A stretch of DNA of 50,727 nucleotides from Flavobacteriaceae bacterium (GCA_002400885.1 NVRM01000007.1:1-50727), one strand, 5' to 3'; numbered from the stretch's first letter, positions 41,847 through 50,727 are shown. Translations and numbers: made by a program. The notes: a model not told the origin generated them from the sequence alone.

Positions 41847-43367
41847 TTATTCTACTCTCAATGCTATAGGTAAAGAGTATTTCAAACCTACAGGTTTTCC
41901 GTCATGGAATGCAGGTGCCATTTTTGGAAGTGCATTAATAACCCTTATAGCCTCTTCTTGTAACTTTTTATGAGGTGCTCTGGAACGTACAGTCCCAACA
42001 TTCCCTTCTTTGTCTATAGAAAACATGACAAAAATACGCTTCACACCAGGGTCTATTCCTAAGCCTTTAGTTATATCTCTATTAAAATTTTGTTTTACAA
42101 AAGCATCGATCTTTTCTGATAGGCATTGCTTTGAGTTTTCCGCATCTTCACAGCCAGGATATATAGGAGCTTGATCTATTGTAGCAAAAGGAAGGTAGTC
42201 CTTTGTTTTTTCTTCCATTTCTTCTCTTTTTCGCTGTAGCCTTCCTGGACTTAACTCCCTAGATACATTGTTTTTATTTACATAAAAATGCCATACACGT
42301 TTCCCTTCTGGACTTAATTTAAAAGTTACTTCTCTTCCTTCTATTGGAGAGCCACCCTCTTTCCATTTTTCCATAGTTTTAAGTTCCTTTTTTGTCATGT
42401 CTTTTTCAGGAATTATTTCCCCATTAAAAACATTTCCAATGAAAATATGAAAATCACCACTTGAAATAAGTTTCCCTTGATTTTCTTGAGCCTCATTTAC
42501 GATATTTTGAACATCTACTTCCTTCTCACAAGAAGTATAAATAAGCATACTCAACAACACAGGAACTAGTAATAAATACTTTAATTGTTTCATTTTTTTT
42601 GATTTGTTTTTTGTAATCATCATGATGCGTTTTTTTAATAATGAATGTTTGTAAAACTGATTGACAAACGAAATGTTTTCTACGTTAAATGTATGGGCTA
42701 ATAGATTGTTAAAATATTGTTGCTTATTGGTGTTTTTGAGTACTTCTGCATCAGAGAGGTATTCATGTACCGTGGTAATCCTATGCTGATACACATAAAT
42801 TAGCGGATTAAACCACATGGCGATCTTCAATATTTCAAAGAACAACAGATCTAAGGTGTGTAGTTGTTTACTATGTACCAACTCATGTTTAACAACTTGC
42901 AATTGTTCCTCTTTCATCAGTTTTTGATGAATAAAAATATAGCTAAAAAACGAAAATGCAGACTCCTTGCCTTGTAGTAAAACCAAACTATAATTTTGCA
43001 TTTTTACGATTTTACTTTGCTGTAATAAACGTATGATTCGGAATAATTTTATACAAAAAACCAACGTACATACCACGACCCCCGCATAAAACAGAAACCC
43101 AAAATAATTTATAGATTGGTATATTTCCGTAGCTTCTATAGTACTTTGAGGATCCAACATCACCGTTGGAAATTGATAAACAACATCCTTAGGCACTACA
43201 TACTTTAAACTAGACAGTTGAATGAATGGAATAAAAAACGAAAGGAATGGAGTCCCTATTAAATACCATCTATTGTACTTAAAAAAAGTTTCCTTCTGCA
43301 AAAACAAATCATAAACCCCTAAAAACAATACTTGTATAAAAACGACTTGTAGTATATAATTAATCAT
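41847..43367 (-). CDS. M56 (BlaR1/MecR1-like) metallopeptidase with TonB-like C-terminal domain
   Basis: HELVH zinc motif (LQVVKHELVHSKQLHTLD), TM helices; C-terminal GVKRIFVMFSIDKEGNVGTVRSRAPHKKLQEEAIRVINALPKMAPA TonB-C-like. Confidence 0.85.
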   Translation of the reverse strand: MINYILQVVFIQVLFLGVYDLFLQKETFFKYNRWYLIGTPFLSFFIPFIQLSSLKYVVPKDVVYQFPTVMLDPQSTIEATEIYQSINYFGFLFYAGVVVCTLVFCIKLFRIIRLLQQSKIVKMQNYSLVLLQGKESAFSFFSYIFIHQKLMKEEQLQVVKHELVHSKQLHTLDLLFFEILKIAMWFNPLIYVYQHRITTVHEYLSDAEVLKNTNKQQYFNNLLAHTFNVENISFVNQFYKHSLLKKRIMMITKNKSKKMKQLKYLLLVPVLLSMLIYTSCEKEVDVQNIVNEAQENQGKLISSGDFHIFIGNVFNGEIIPEKDMTKKELKTMEKWKEGGSPIEGREVTFKLSPEGKRVWHFYVNKNNVSRELSPGRLQRKREEMEEKTKDYLPFATIDQAPIYPGCEDAENSKQCLSEKIDAFVKQNFNRDITKGLGIDPGVKRIFVMFSIDKEGNVGTVRSRAPHKKLQEEAIRVINALPKMAPAFHDGKPVGLKYSLPIALRVE

Positions 43368-43423
43368 AATTCAATGTTTTGTGTAATAGTTATCCTTCAC
43401 TAAAGGAATGCTGCTTTTAAACG

Positions 43424-43801
43424 TTATTCTACCTTCTTTTCATCCCCTATCATCCTTAAAATATCATCTAGTTCTGACATATCCATGTTGTTTTTCTTAA
43501 CAAAGAAGGAAACCATACTTTTAAATGAGCCATCAAAATAGCCATCCACTAGTTTATGTAACGATTGGTTACTATAAGATTCTTTTTCTACCAAAGGATG
43601 GTATACATAGCCTCTACCCTTCGCTGTATGCCCAACAAAATTTTTTGTTTCCAAAATTCTAATGATAGTAGATACCGTATTATATGCTGGCTTTGGCGCT
43701 GGTAATTCGGCAATAATTTCTTTTACAGAAGCCGACTTCAACTCCCACAATACCTGCATAAATTGCTCTTCCGCCTTTGTTAATTGTTTACTGTTTTTCA
43801 T
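43424..43801 (-). CDS. BlaI/MecI/CopY family transcriptional repressor
   Basis: LTKAEEQFMQVLWELKSASVKEIIAELPAPKPAYNTVSTIIRILETKNFV winged helix. Confidence 0.92.
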   Translation of the reverse strand: MKNSKQLTKAEEQFMQVLWELKSASVKEIIAELPAPKPAYNTVSTIIRILETKNFVGHTAKGRGYVYHPLVEKESYSNQSLHKLVDGYFDGSFKSMVSFFVKKNNMDMSELDDILRMIGDEKKVE

Positions 43802-43827
43802 AATAAGCTGTTTTTCAACACTACAAA

Positions 43828-43867
43828 TATAACTAAAAGATTAGTTTAAACTAATCTTTTAGTTATA
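43828..43867. promoter_or_regulatory. 40-bp perfect palindrome, putative BlaI-family operator
   Basis: TATAACTAAAAGATTAGTTTAAACTAATCTTTTAGTTATA; overlaps minus-strand TATATTTG box 43824-43831. Confidence 0.7.
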
Positions 43868-43945
43868 AATATATTTAAACTGTATTGCACACCTTAAATA
43901 TTTGTACGATTTTTGACCTAAATTCAGCATATAAAAAGACAGTTC

Positions 43946-44449
43946 ATGGATATAATTTTAGCAGTTTTAGGATTAATATTTGCATTTGTAGGCATTATCG
44001 GTGCTTTTTTACCCGTACTTCCAGGTCCAATAACTGGATGGGTTGGACTATTATTATTGCACTTAACGGACACCGTTCCTATGAACTGGCTGTTTTTAGG
44101 CATCACACTAGCCGTTGCCATTCTTATTTGGATATTGGATTATATGATTCCTGCCATGGGAACTAAAAAATTTGGAGGCAGTAAATACGGTGTTATAGGA
44201 ACCACGGTTGGATTAATTGTAGGACTGTTCTCTCCGATCCCTTTTGGTTTTCTAATCGGGGCTTTTGTAGGTGCCTTTGTAGGCGAAATGATCTATGATC
44301 GCAATGATAAAAAACGCGCCACCAAAGCTGCATTTGGCTCTTTTCTAGGTTTTATAACCTCTGCTTTTCTGAAATTTATAGTCGCGAGTATATTCTTAGG
44401 CTTGTATGTGATGAAATTGTGGGAATATCGGGAGATTTTCGGGTTGTAA
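43946..44449 (+). CDS. DUF456 domain-containing membrane protein
   Basis: Gly-rich hydrophobic repeats (FVGIIGAFLPVLPGPITGWVGLLLLHL) typical of DUF456. Confidence 0.85.
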   Translation: MDIILAVLGLIFAFVGIIGAFLPVLPGPITGWVGLLLLHLTDTVPMNWLFLGITLAVAILIWILDYMIPAMGTKKFGGSKYGVIGTTVGLIVGLFSPIPFGFLIGAFVGAFVGEMIYDRNDKKRATKAAFGSFLGFITSAFLKFIVASIFLGLYVMKLWEYREIFGL

Positions 44450-44725
44450 ATAGATATTAGATGTGAGATTTTAGATGTGAGATTGCCAAAGTTTCGTGAG
44501 TGAGGGTACTGGATACAAGACTATTCGATTCAGCGCTTCTTGTCCACAATCCTCCACAAAGATACGCGTCCTAACTCCTGTCTCTTATTTCCGGAAGTAA
44601 ATAGTATAAAAGCCCTTAAAAGACCATCCCACACAAAGCTTCGTGTCTTGATTCCTGTCTTTAAACTCTTTTTCGTGTCTATCGGTTTCTAACGCCCGAA
44701 TCCTATCTCAAATCTAAATCTACGG
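44450..44725. repeat. Degenerate repeat-rich intergenic region with inward-facing (T)TAGAT/GAGAT words
   Basis: TAGATATTAGATGTGAGATTTTAGATGTGAGAT at left end; TATCTCAAATCTAAATCTA (reverse orientation) at right end; internal degenerate direct repeat CACAAAG...CTCCTGTCT / CACAAAG...TTCCTGTCT. Confidence 0.65.
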
Positions 44726-44728
44726 CAT

Positions 44729-44831
44729 AAAAAAAGCGTCCCGGTTTTTCGGGAAGCTTTCCATTGGTTTTTTCAAACCGTGACATCTCTCGATGTCAAA
44801 CAACACAACTAAACCAAGAAATTAATCTTGG
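44729..44831 (-). ncRNA. Candidate orphan structured small RNA
   Basis: TTG-N19-TATCTTTG promoter (44837-44866), hairpins CCAAGA/TCTTGG, GACATC-GAGA-GATGTC, GGTTT-GAAA-AAACC, and terminator AAGCTTCCCG...CGGGACGCTT+T7; no ORF. Confidence 0.65.
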
Positions 44832-44836
44832 GTAGG

Positions 44837-44866
44837 CAAAGATACGCCTTTTATTAAAACTACCAA
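44837..44866 (-). promoter_or_regulatory. Bacteroidota promoter for sRNA candidate
   Basis: -33 TTG (44864-44866), 19-nt spacer, -7 TATCTTTG (44837-44844). Confidence 0.65.
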
Positions 44867-45062
44867 CTATAATTTTAAAAACAATGATTTATTTTGAATT
44901 ATTTCAGTTATATAGCCCTCTCCTATTCATAGAAAAACATCAGAATTAACAAAAGTAAAAAATCCGTGTAATATGAAAGAGAACTCTAATTTTCACGGGC
45001 GGTTTATGATATAGATTGTATCTTTGGCAACTATTAGTAAAATAACATTAAAATTTAGTAAC

Positions 45063-46763
45063 ATGCAGTTATCAGCATTAGAAATTGTACGAAGAGAATC
45101 GCTACAGAAACTACGTGACTTGGGTATTGATCCATTTCCAGCAGCAGAATTTAAAACCACCGCAACTATCGAGGAGATAAAGCAGGATTTTGAGAAGTTT
45201 GAGGGGAAGAAGGTAGTTTTAGCTGGGCGTTTGATGAGTCGACGTATTATGGGAAAAGCTTCCTTTGCTGAACTAAAAGACGCTTCTGGCCGTATGCAAA
45301 TTTACATCAACCGAGATGAAATTGCACCAGGAGAAGACAAGACCATGTACAATATCGTATTCAAGAAATTATTGGATATGGGAGATATTATTGGAATAGA
45401 AGGAGACGTTTTTAAGACCAAAGTAGGAGAATATTCTGTACGTGTAAAAAAATTAACCTTATTAACAAAATCATTAAGACCTCTGCCTGTTGTTAAAACA
45501 GATGCCGATGGTAAAGTACATGATGCGTTTTCTGATCCAGAAACGCGTTACCGTCAACGTTATGTAGATTTAATTGTAAACGACCATGTTAAAGAAACCT
45601 TTATCAAACGTTCAAAAATCACCAATTCTATGCGTGAATTTTTCAACAAAAGAGGTTATTTAGAAGTGGAGACTCCTGTATTACAACCTATTCCTGGTGG
45701 AGCAGCTGCACGTCCGTTTATTACACATCACAATTCTTTAGACATGCCTTTGTACTTAAGAGTTGCGAATGAATTATACTTAAAAAGATTAATTGTTGGT
45801 GGTTTTGACGCCGTTTATGAGTTTGCAAAAGACTTTAGAAACGAAGGAATGGACCGTACCCACAATCCAGAATTTACCGTTATGGAGTTGTATGTAGCTT
45901 ATAAAGACTACAACTGGATGATGAATATGACCGAGGAATTATTAGAGAAAATCTGTGTAGATTGTAACGATACCTCTGAGGTGATGATCGGCGAACATAA
46001 AGTAAGCTTTAAGGCGCCTTATGCACGTATACCTATCCTACAAGCCATTAAAGACCATACAGGTTATGACGTAGCAGGAATGGATGAATTCCAATTGCGT
46101 GATATTTGTAGAAAATTAAAAATGGACGTGGACGAAACCATGGGTGTTGGTAAATTGATTGATGAATTGTTTGGAGAAAACTGTGAACGTTTTTATATCC
46201 AACCTACATTTATTACTGATTATCCGAAAGAAATGAGTCCTTTAACAAAGGAACACAGAGATAACCCTGAATTAACAGAGCGTTTTGAGTTGATGGTCAA
46301 CGGAAAAGAATTGGCCAATGCCTATTCTGAACTGAATGATCCTATAGACCAACGTGAACGTTTTGAAGCGCAAATGGCCTTGTCTGCAAAAGGAGATGAC
46401 GAAGCGATGTTTATTGACCAAGACTTTATCCGTGCATTAGAATATGGAATGCCTCCTACTTCTGGTATCGGAATTGGAATAGACCGTTTGGTGATGTTTA
46501 TGACTAACAATGCCTCTATTCAAGAAGTGTTATTCTTCCCTCAAATGAAACCAGAGAAGAAAGCACCGACAGTTGAATTAAACGATGATGAAAAAATGGT
46601 ATTAGCCATTGTTCAAAAAGCAGAGAAAATAGCGTTGGATGATTTAAAAACTGAAAGTGGATTGAGCAATAAAAAATGGGATAAAACCATTAAAGGCTTA
46701 GGTAAATTCAACTTAACCAAAGTGGCCAAAACAGCTGAAGGTTTGTTTGTAACCCTAGGCTAG
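45063..46763 (+). CDS. lysS: Lysyl-tRNA synthetase (class II)
   Basis: FKTKVGEYSVRVKKLTLLTKSLRPLP, RYRQRYVDLI, FAKDFRNEGMDRTHNPEFTVME, GIGIGIDRLVM; promoter box TATCTTTG 45019-45026 supports start at 45063. Confidence 0.96.
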   Translation: MQLSALEIVRRESLQKLRDLGIDPFPAAEFKTTATIEEIKQDFEKFEGKKVVLAGRLMSRRIMGKASFAELKDASGRMQIYINRDEIAPGEDKTMYNIVFKKLLDMGDIIGIEGDVFKTKVGEYSVRVKKLTLLTKSLRPLPVVKTDADGKVHDAFSDPETRYRQRYVDLIVNDHVKETFIKRSKITNSMREFFNKRGYLEVETPVLQPIPGGAAARPFITHHNSLDMPLYLRVANELYLKRLIVGGFDAVYEFAKDFRNEGMDRTHNPEFTVMELYVAYKDYNWMMNMTEELLEKICVDCNDTSEVMIGEHKVSFKAPYARIPILQAIKDHTGYDVAGMDEFQLRDICRKLKMDVDETMGVGKLIDELFGENCERFYIQPTFITDYPKEMSPLTKEHRDNPELTERFELMVNGKELANAYSELNDPIDQRERFEAQMALSAKGDDEAMFIDQDFIRALEYGMPPTSGIGIGIDRLVMFMTNNASIQEVLFFPQMKPEKKAPTVELNDDEKMVLAIVQKAEKIALDDLKTESGLSNKKWDKTIKGLGKFNLTKVAKTAEGLFVTLG

Positions 46764-46796
46764 ATATTAGAGGTGAGTATTGAGATATTAGATAAA
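46764..46796 (+). repeat. GAGATATTAGAT-type repeat directly after lysS
   Basis: ATATTAGAGGTGAGTATTGAGATATTAGAT. Confidence 0.7.
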
Positions 46797-46835
46797 GGAT
46801 TCGATTCTTTAAAGCTAACACTTATAAAATTATAG

Positions 46836-46870
46836 AAAAGGAACTGCATTTAATTGTGGTTCCTTTTTTT
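46836..46870 (+). terminator. Intrinsic terminator of lysS
   Basis: AAAGGAAC ... GTTCCTTTTTTTT. Confidence 0.7.
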
Positions 46871-46916
46871 TGTGAGTAAAAACTAAAGCACCTTCTATAC
46901 AGTTCCTCTAAAACAC

Positions 46917-46952
46917 AAAAAAAGCCTCTGACATAACATCAGAGACTTTTTA
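46917..46952 (-). terminator. Intrinsic terminator of T9SS cassette
   Basis: AGTCTCTGATGTTATGTCAGAGGCTTTTTTT on minus strand. Confidence 0.75.
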
Positions 46953-46968
46953 AAATATATACTATATT

Positions 46969-48573
46969 CTACCTATTTAATATCTCGGGATTCAACACTA
47001 CAAATTCGGTACGACGATTTAATTGATGTTCATAATTTTCACACTTCACTTTATTTGAGCAATTATTTACTAAACGACTTTCTCCATAACCACGAGCAAT
47101 AATCCTATAGGAAGCAATGCCATGACTTACAATATAATCGACTGTAGATTGCGCTCTACGTGTTGATAATTTTTTATTATAAGAATCAGAACCTCTACTA
47201 TCTGTATGAGAACCTCCTTCTACTATTAACCCTGGATACTTTTTCATAATAGCAATCACCTTAATGAGTTCATAAGCAGCATCATCTCGTATTTCAAATT
47301 TATTTAGATCAAAATAAATAGGATTTATTTTGATTTTTATAGTATCATCCGAAATAACAAAACCATGAAGTTTTTTTTCTAATTCGATATTTAAAACCAA
47401 CTGAGAATCTGAATCCTTTGACGTATCAAAAACAATCGTATTGGACTCATAAGTATCCTTACTCGCTTCGAGTTTATATTCAGAAGAACAGTCTGCCTTG
47501 AAAGAAAATTTAGCACGCTCATCTGATGTAATCGTCTCGATAGATTTACCTTTCCTAATAATTTCTATTGTTGCATTTGGAATTCTGTTTTTACTATTTT
47601 TATCCAGTACTAAGCCCGTAACTAACTGTTGACATTTCATTTCTTTTACTGCTTCTATTACTTTTTCTAGCTTGAAAAAATAAATATCATCATCACCTTT
47701 CCCTCCCAGTCTATTTGAAGAAAAATACCCATTCTTATCCGTATTATTTACAATAAATGCAAAATCATCCTTCACACTATTGATTGGAGATCCTAGATTT
47801 ACAGGAGTCTCCGAACTACCAATAGCTACTTGATAGATATCAAGCCCTCCCAAGCCTTCTTTTCTTTTATCAGAAGAAAAATAAAGTACACCTGTCTCAC
47901 TTATAAAGGGAAACATTTCCTTTCCTAGTGTATTTATAATTCCTCCCAGATTTACAGGAGCTCCAAGGGATCCATTTGAATAAACATCTACCTTGAAAAT
48001 ATCAGTACCTCCAATTGTTCCCGGCATATCAGAAACAAAGTACATGGTCTTACCATCGGGAGATAAAGCGGGGTGTCCTACGGAGTATTCATCACTATTA
48101 AAATGAACCGAGGTAATATTTATCCATGCTCCCTTGCTATTTATAGTCGCCTTAAACATTTTTAAATTATTAATTCCATTCTTATCTTTTCTGTATTTTC
48201 CTTTAAAATAATTACTACGTGTAAAATAGGCCGTACGTAGATCTTTTGAAAAAACCACATTTGCCTCATGCCATTTGGAATTTAACTTATTGGAGAGCTT
48301 CTTTACATTTTCAATTTCACCATTTTCCATCATATCGCCAACAAACAAATCTAAGTATCCCTGCCCGTTAGGTTTCCAAGTATTATTTATAATAAAACTT
48401 TTTTTACGAGGAGATGCAAAAACAATTTTATCATTTCCGAAATATGATGTGCCAAAATTTGACAGTTTATTATTAATTTCAATATTTCGAATGGTATAAA
48501 TATCTTTATTCTGAGATTGACTCTCTTGCACAACTAGACAACAAACAAAGAGTAATAGTATCAATTTTTTCAT
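46969..48573 (-). CDS. OmpA family protein with PD40 repeats and carboxypeptidase-regulatory-like domain
   Basis: GGTDIFKVDVYSNG, GLGGLDIYQVAI PD40; OmpA motif GGSHTDSRGSDSYNKKLSTRRAQS...NRRTEFVVLN. Confidence 0.88.
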   Translation of the reverse strand: MKKLILLLFVCCLVVQESQSQNKDIYTIRNIEINNKLSNFGTSYFGNDKIVFASPRKKSFIINNTWKPNGQGYLDLFVGDMMENGEIENVKKLSNKLNSKWHEANVVFSKDLRTAYFTRSNYFKGKYRKDKNGINNLKMFKATINSKGAWINITSVHFNSDEYSVGHPALSPDGKTMYFVSDMPGTIGGTDIFKVDVYSNGSLGAPVNLGGIINTLGKEMFPFISETGVLYFSSDKRKEGLGGLDIYQVAIGSSETPVNLGSPINSVKDDFAFIVNNTDKNGYFSSNRLGGKGDDDIYFFKLEKVIEAVKEMKCQQLVTGLVLDKNSKNRIPNATIEIIRKGKSIETITSDERAKFSFKADCSSEYKLEASKDTYESNTIVFDTSKDSDSQLVLNIELEKKLHGFVISDDTIKIKINPIYFDLNKFEIRDDAAYELIKVIAIMKKYPGLIVEGGSHTDSRGSDSYNKKLSTRRAQSTVDYIVSHGIASYRIIARGYGESRLVNNCSNKVKCENYEHQLNRRTEFVVLNPEILNR

Positions 48574-48585
48574 AGTGTATTTTTA

Positions 48586-49509
48586 TTAAAAGAATCTAGG
48601 GGATTTACCTTGTCTTGAATTATCCACGTTATAGTGTAACATTATTTCATGCGTTCCAGAATTATAATTACTAAAATTAGATATTGTATAATCGTAGGCA
48701 TAGCCAATCCTAAAATTTGATTGCACAAACAAACTTACGATTGCACTTACAGAATCATCCAAACGATATGAAAGTCCGAACTCTAACTTTTCATTTATAA
48801 GTGCATTAAATGATACGTCTATGGAAACGGGGGCTCCCATAGCTGCTTTGGCAAATAATGACGGCTTTAACTTTAAATTTTCCGAAACATCAAACACATA
48901 TCCTGTTGTAAAAAAATAATGCATTTTTTCACATGCATTACTAATCATACCATCTTTTTTCTCAAAATGAAGCGTCTCTAACATATTAGGAATAGAAAAA
49001 CCTGTATAAAATCTTTCTCCATAATAAAATATTCCTACACCTACATTTGGGTATATATTATTCACATTATTTCTGTCAATTAAATAATCTTCCTCCTCTA
49101 CAGCTGTCATACTATTAAAATCAATCCTTTGGAATGTAGCCCCTCCTTTTATCCCAAAAGCAAGTCTCCCTATATCAGATGTTTTTATTGTGTATGAAAA
49201 ATCGGCAAAAATATTTTGTTCTTTAACAGGTCCTATTTCGTCAGCAATCGCAGTAAACCCAAGTCCTACATTCCTACCTACAGGTGCATTTATACTTGCT
49301 GTAACTGTCTTAGGAGCCCCTTCAAACCCAACCCATTGTGTCCTGTAAAGCACCCCTATATTCAACGTCCCTTCGGATCCAGCGTATGCGGGATTTATAA
49401 CGTTCATATTATACATATACTGCGTATACTGTGGACTCTGCTGCGCAGAACCAATGCTCATGCATAGCAACACGGTCAAAAGTGAAATTAACTGTATTTT
49501 TCTTTTCAT
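48586..49509 (-). CDS. PorP/SprF family T9SS membrane protein
   Basis: SAQQSPQYTQYMYNMNVINPAYAGSEGTLNIGVLYRTQWVGFEGAPKT. Confidence 0.93.
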   Translation of the reverse strand: MKRKIQLISLLTVLLCMSIGSAQQSPQYTQYMYNMNVINPAYAGSEGTLNIGVLYRTQWVGFEGAPKTVTASINAPVGRNVGLGFTAIADEIGPVKEQNIFADFSYTIKTSDIGRLAFGIKGGATFQRIDFNSMTAVEEEDYLIDRNNVNNIYPNVGVGIFYYGERFYTGFSIPNMLETLHFEKKDGMISNACEKMHYFFTTGYVFDVSENLKLKPSLFAKAAMGAPVSIDVSFNALINEKLEFGLSYRLDDSVSAIVSLFVQSNFRIGYAYDYTISNFSNYNSGTHEIMLHYNVDNSRQGKSPRFF

Positions 49510-49560
49510 TTTCTTTATTTTTTTTTGTTTTTATAACAATTCTCCTGGTTATATTTTACT

Positions 49561-50727
49561 CTACCTGTTTAAATAAACCCATCCTGTTGCAATATTTTTT
49601 TTAAGGTCATTAAACTTAATCACATAAAAATACGTTCCCGCTGGAACCAGTTCAGAACTATTCAGAGTCATCCTTCCACTCGAATAGCCATCCCACCATT
49701 TTGGTTCTTTCGAAGTATCTCCATCATGTTTATACTGATAAACAATATTTCCATATCTATTTCTAATTTCCATTTCAAAATTAGGAGCAACAAAAAGAAT
49801 GTTTTCAATTCTAAAGTCTTCGTTTTTCCCATCATTATTGGGAGAAAAAGAATTGACAATTACCAGTGACGAAACCCCCAATACGTCCGACAAGGCATCT
49901 CCAAACCCTTCAAGTCCATCCACATGATCTAAAATACCATCGCCGTCAGAATCCTCACCATCCACGACACCGTCTTCATCGCTATCTACAAGCGTCGATA
50001 AATTAGGATTGTTCGGCTCTAAATAATCAGCAACACCATTCCCATCTTGATCAGGTAAATTGGTAGCGTCTGCTAGATCTCCTAGACTATCCACTAAGCC
50101 ATCATTATCCTCATCTGGCAGGCCTCCTTCAATAAGGTCATTCAATCCGTCATTATCTGAATCTAAATCTCTATAATCTTCCACATTATCTCCATCTGTA
50201 TCCGGAGTCTCAGCGATTGTTCCTGATTGATTAGGATCTACTATGTCTATCACTCCATTTTGATCAATATCTGGATTAGAAGAATCAATCATTCCATCGT
50301 TATCTTTGTCTAATATCGAATCAGACCCTCCTTCTATTAAATCACTAATCCCATCATTATCTGAATCAACATCTTGAAAATCTGGAATCCCATCTCCATC
50401 GGTATCCACTGGCCCCTCAATAGCAGTACCACTATCTATACTCGTTTCAAGCTCATCTGCAAAGCCATTGGCTCCGAACGGCCCGTCTACACGTCCGTCT
50501 CCATTTAGATCTATTCCTCCATTACTCGATTCTTCAATATCCAATATCCCGTCATTGTCCGAATCTAAGTCTAAAGAATCTGGGATCCCATCGCCATCAG
50601 TATCCTTACCATTGGTTGATGTAGCTTCTTCAACAGTATCAAGAATACCATCATTATCGTCATCTAAATCTACACTGTTTGGAATCCCATCTCCATCGGT
50701 ATCAAGCATCTCTCCAAATTCTTCTGG
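49561..50727 (-). CDS. T9SS type B (CHU_C) sorting-domain protein with DxDxDG calcium-binding repeats (N-terminus outside window)
   Basis: Repeated DTDGDGIPDSLDLDSDNDGI; C-terminus FSPNNDGKNEDFRIENI...NRYGNIVYQY...VPAGTYFYVIKFND..GWVYLNR. Confidence 0.93.
   Translation of the reverse strand, partial: PEEFGEMLDTDGDGIPNSVDLDDDNDGILDTVEEATSTNGKDTDGDGIPDSLDLDSDNDGILDIEESSNGGIDLNGDGRVDGPFGANGFADELETSIDSGTAIEGPVDTDGDGIPDFQDVDSDNDGISDLIEGGSDSILDKDNDGMIDSSNPDIDQNGVIDIVDPNQSGTIAETPDTDGDNVEDYRDLDSDNDGLNDLIEGGLPDEDNDGLVDSLGDLADATNLPDQDGNGVADYLEPNNPNLSTLVDSDEDGVVDGEDSDGDGILDHVDGLEGFGDALSDVLGVSSLVIVNSFSPNNDGKNEDFRIENILFVAPNFEMEIRNRYGNIVYQYKHDGDTSKEPKWWDGYSSGRMTLNSSELVPAGTYFYVIKFNDLKKNIATGWVYLNR

Noticed and set aside
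41847-43801. Beta-lactam resistance locus
   Set aside because: BlaI/M56 pair present but no beta-lactamase or PBP gene adjacent and the M56 protein carries a TonB-like domain instead of a penicillin sensor
44963-45000. CCGTG...CACGG inverted repeat upstream of lysS as a T-box/attenuator
   Set aside because: Arms are only 5 bp, it lies upstream of the predicted lysS transcription start, and no T-box features are visible
49900-50727. CRISPR-like or tandem DNA repeat array
   Set aside because: Periodicity is explained by the protein-level DxDxDG repeats of the T9SS cargo; DNA units are degenerate with no conserved direct repeat/spacer pattern

Overview
AT-rich chromosomal window that looks like Bacteroidota/Flavobacteriaceae: repeated TAnnTTTG-type promoter boxes, T9SS/CHU_C-type proteins, fused SecDF and fused HPRT-Adk. 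Gene content is mostly housekeeping: recQ, asnB, guaA, gyrB, mdh, fhs, secDF, hpt-adk, obg, lysS and ccsBA. There is also a nitric-oxide detoxification island of about 8 kb (Rrf2/NsrR-like regulator, norC, norB, norQ, norD, di-iron RIC, hemerythrin-PAS DUF438, COX3/COX4-like subunits), a tryptophanase, a BlaI/M56 pair, and at the right edge a T9SS cassette (OmpA/PD40, PorP/SprF, type-B CTD cargo). I see no rRNA, tRNA, CRISPR array, IS element or prophage. The most interesting non-coding observations are: (1) an orphan structured sRNA candidate of about 100 nt with its own Bacteroidota promoter and terminator near 44.73-44.83 kb; (2) a dispersed GAGATATTAGAT-type repeat family placed in sense orientation just downstream of genes; (3) two matching TAAAAGA-N8-TCTTTTA operators at the promoters of norC and ric; (4) short leader ORFs upstream of tnaA and fhs; (5) a perfect 40-bp palindrome at the blaI-like promoter. 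All calls come from reading the sequence and the supplied ORF track; no database or folding program was run.
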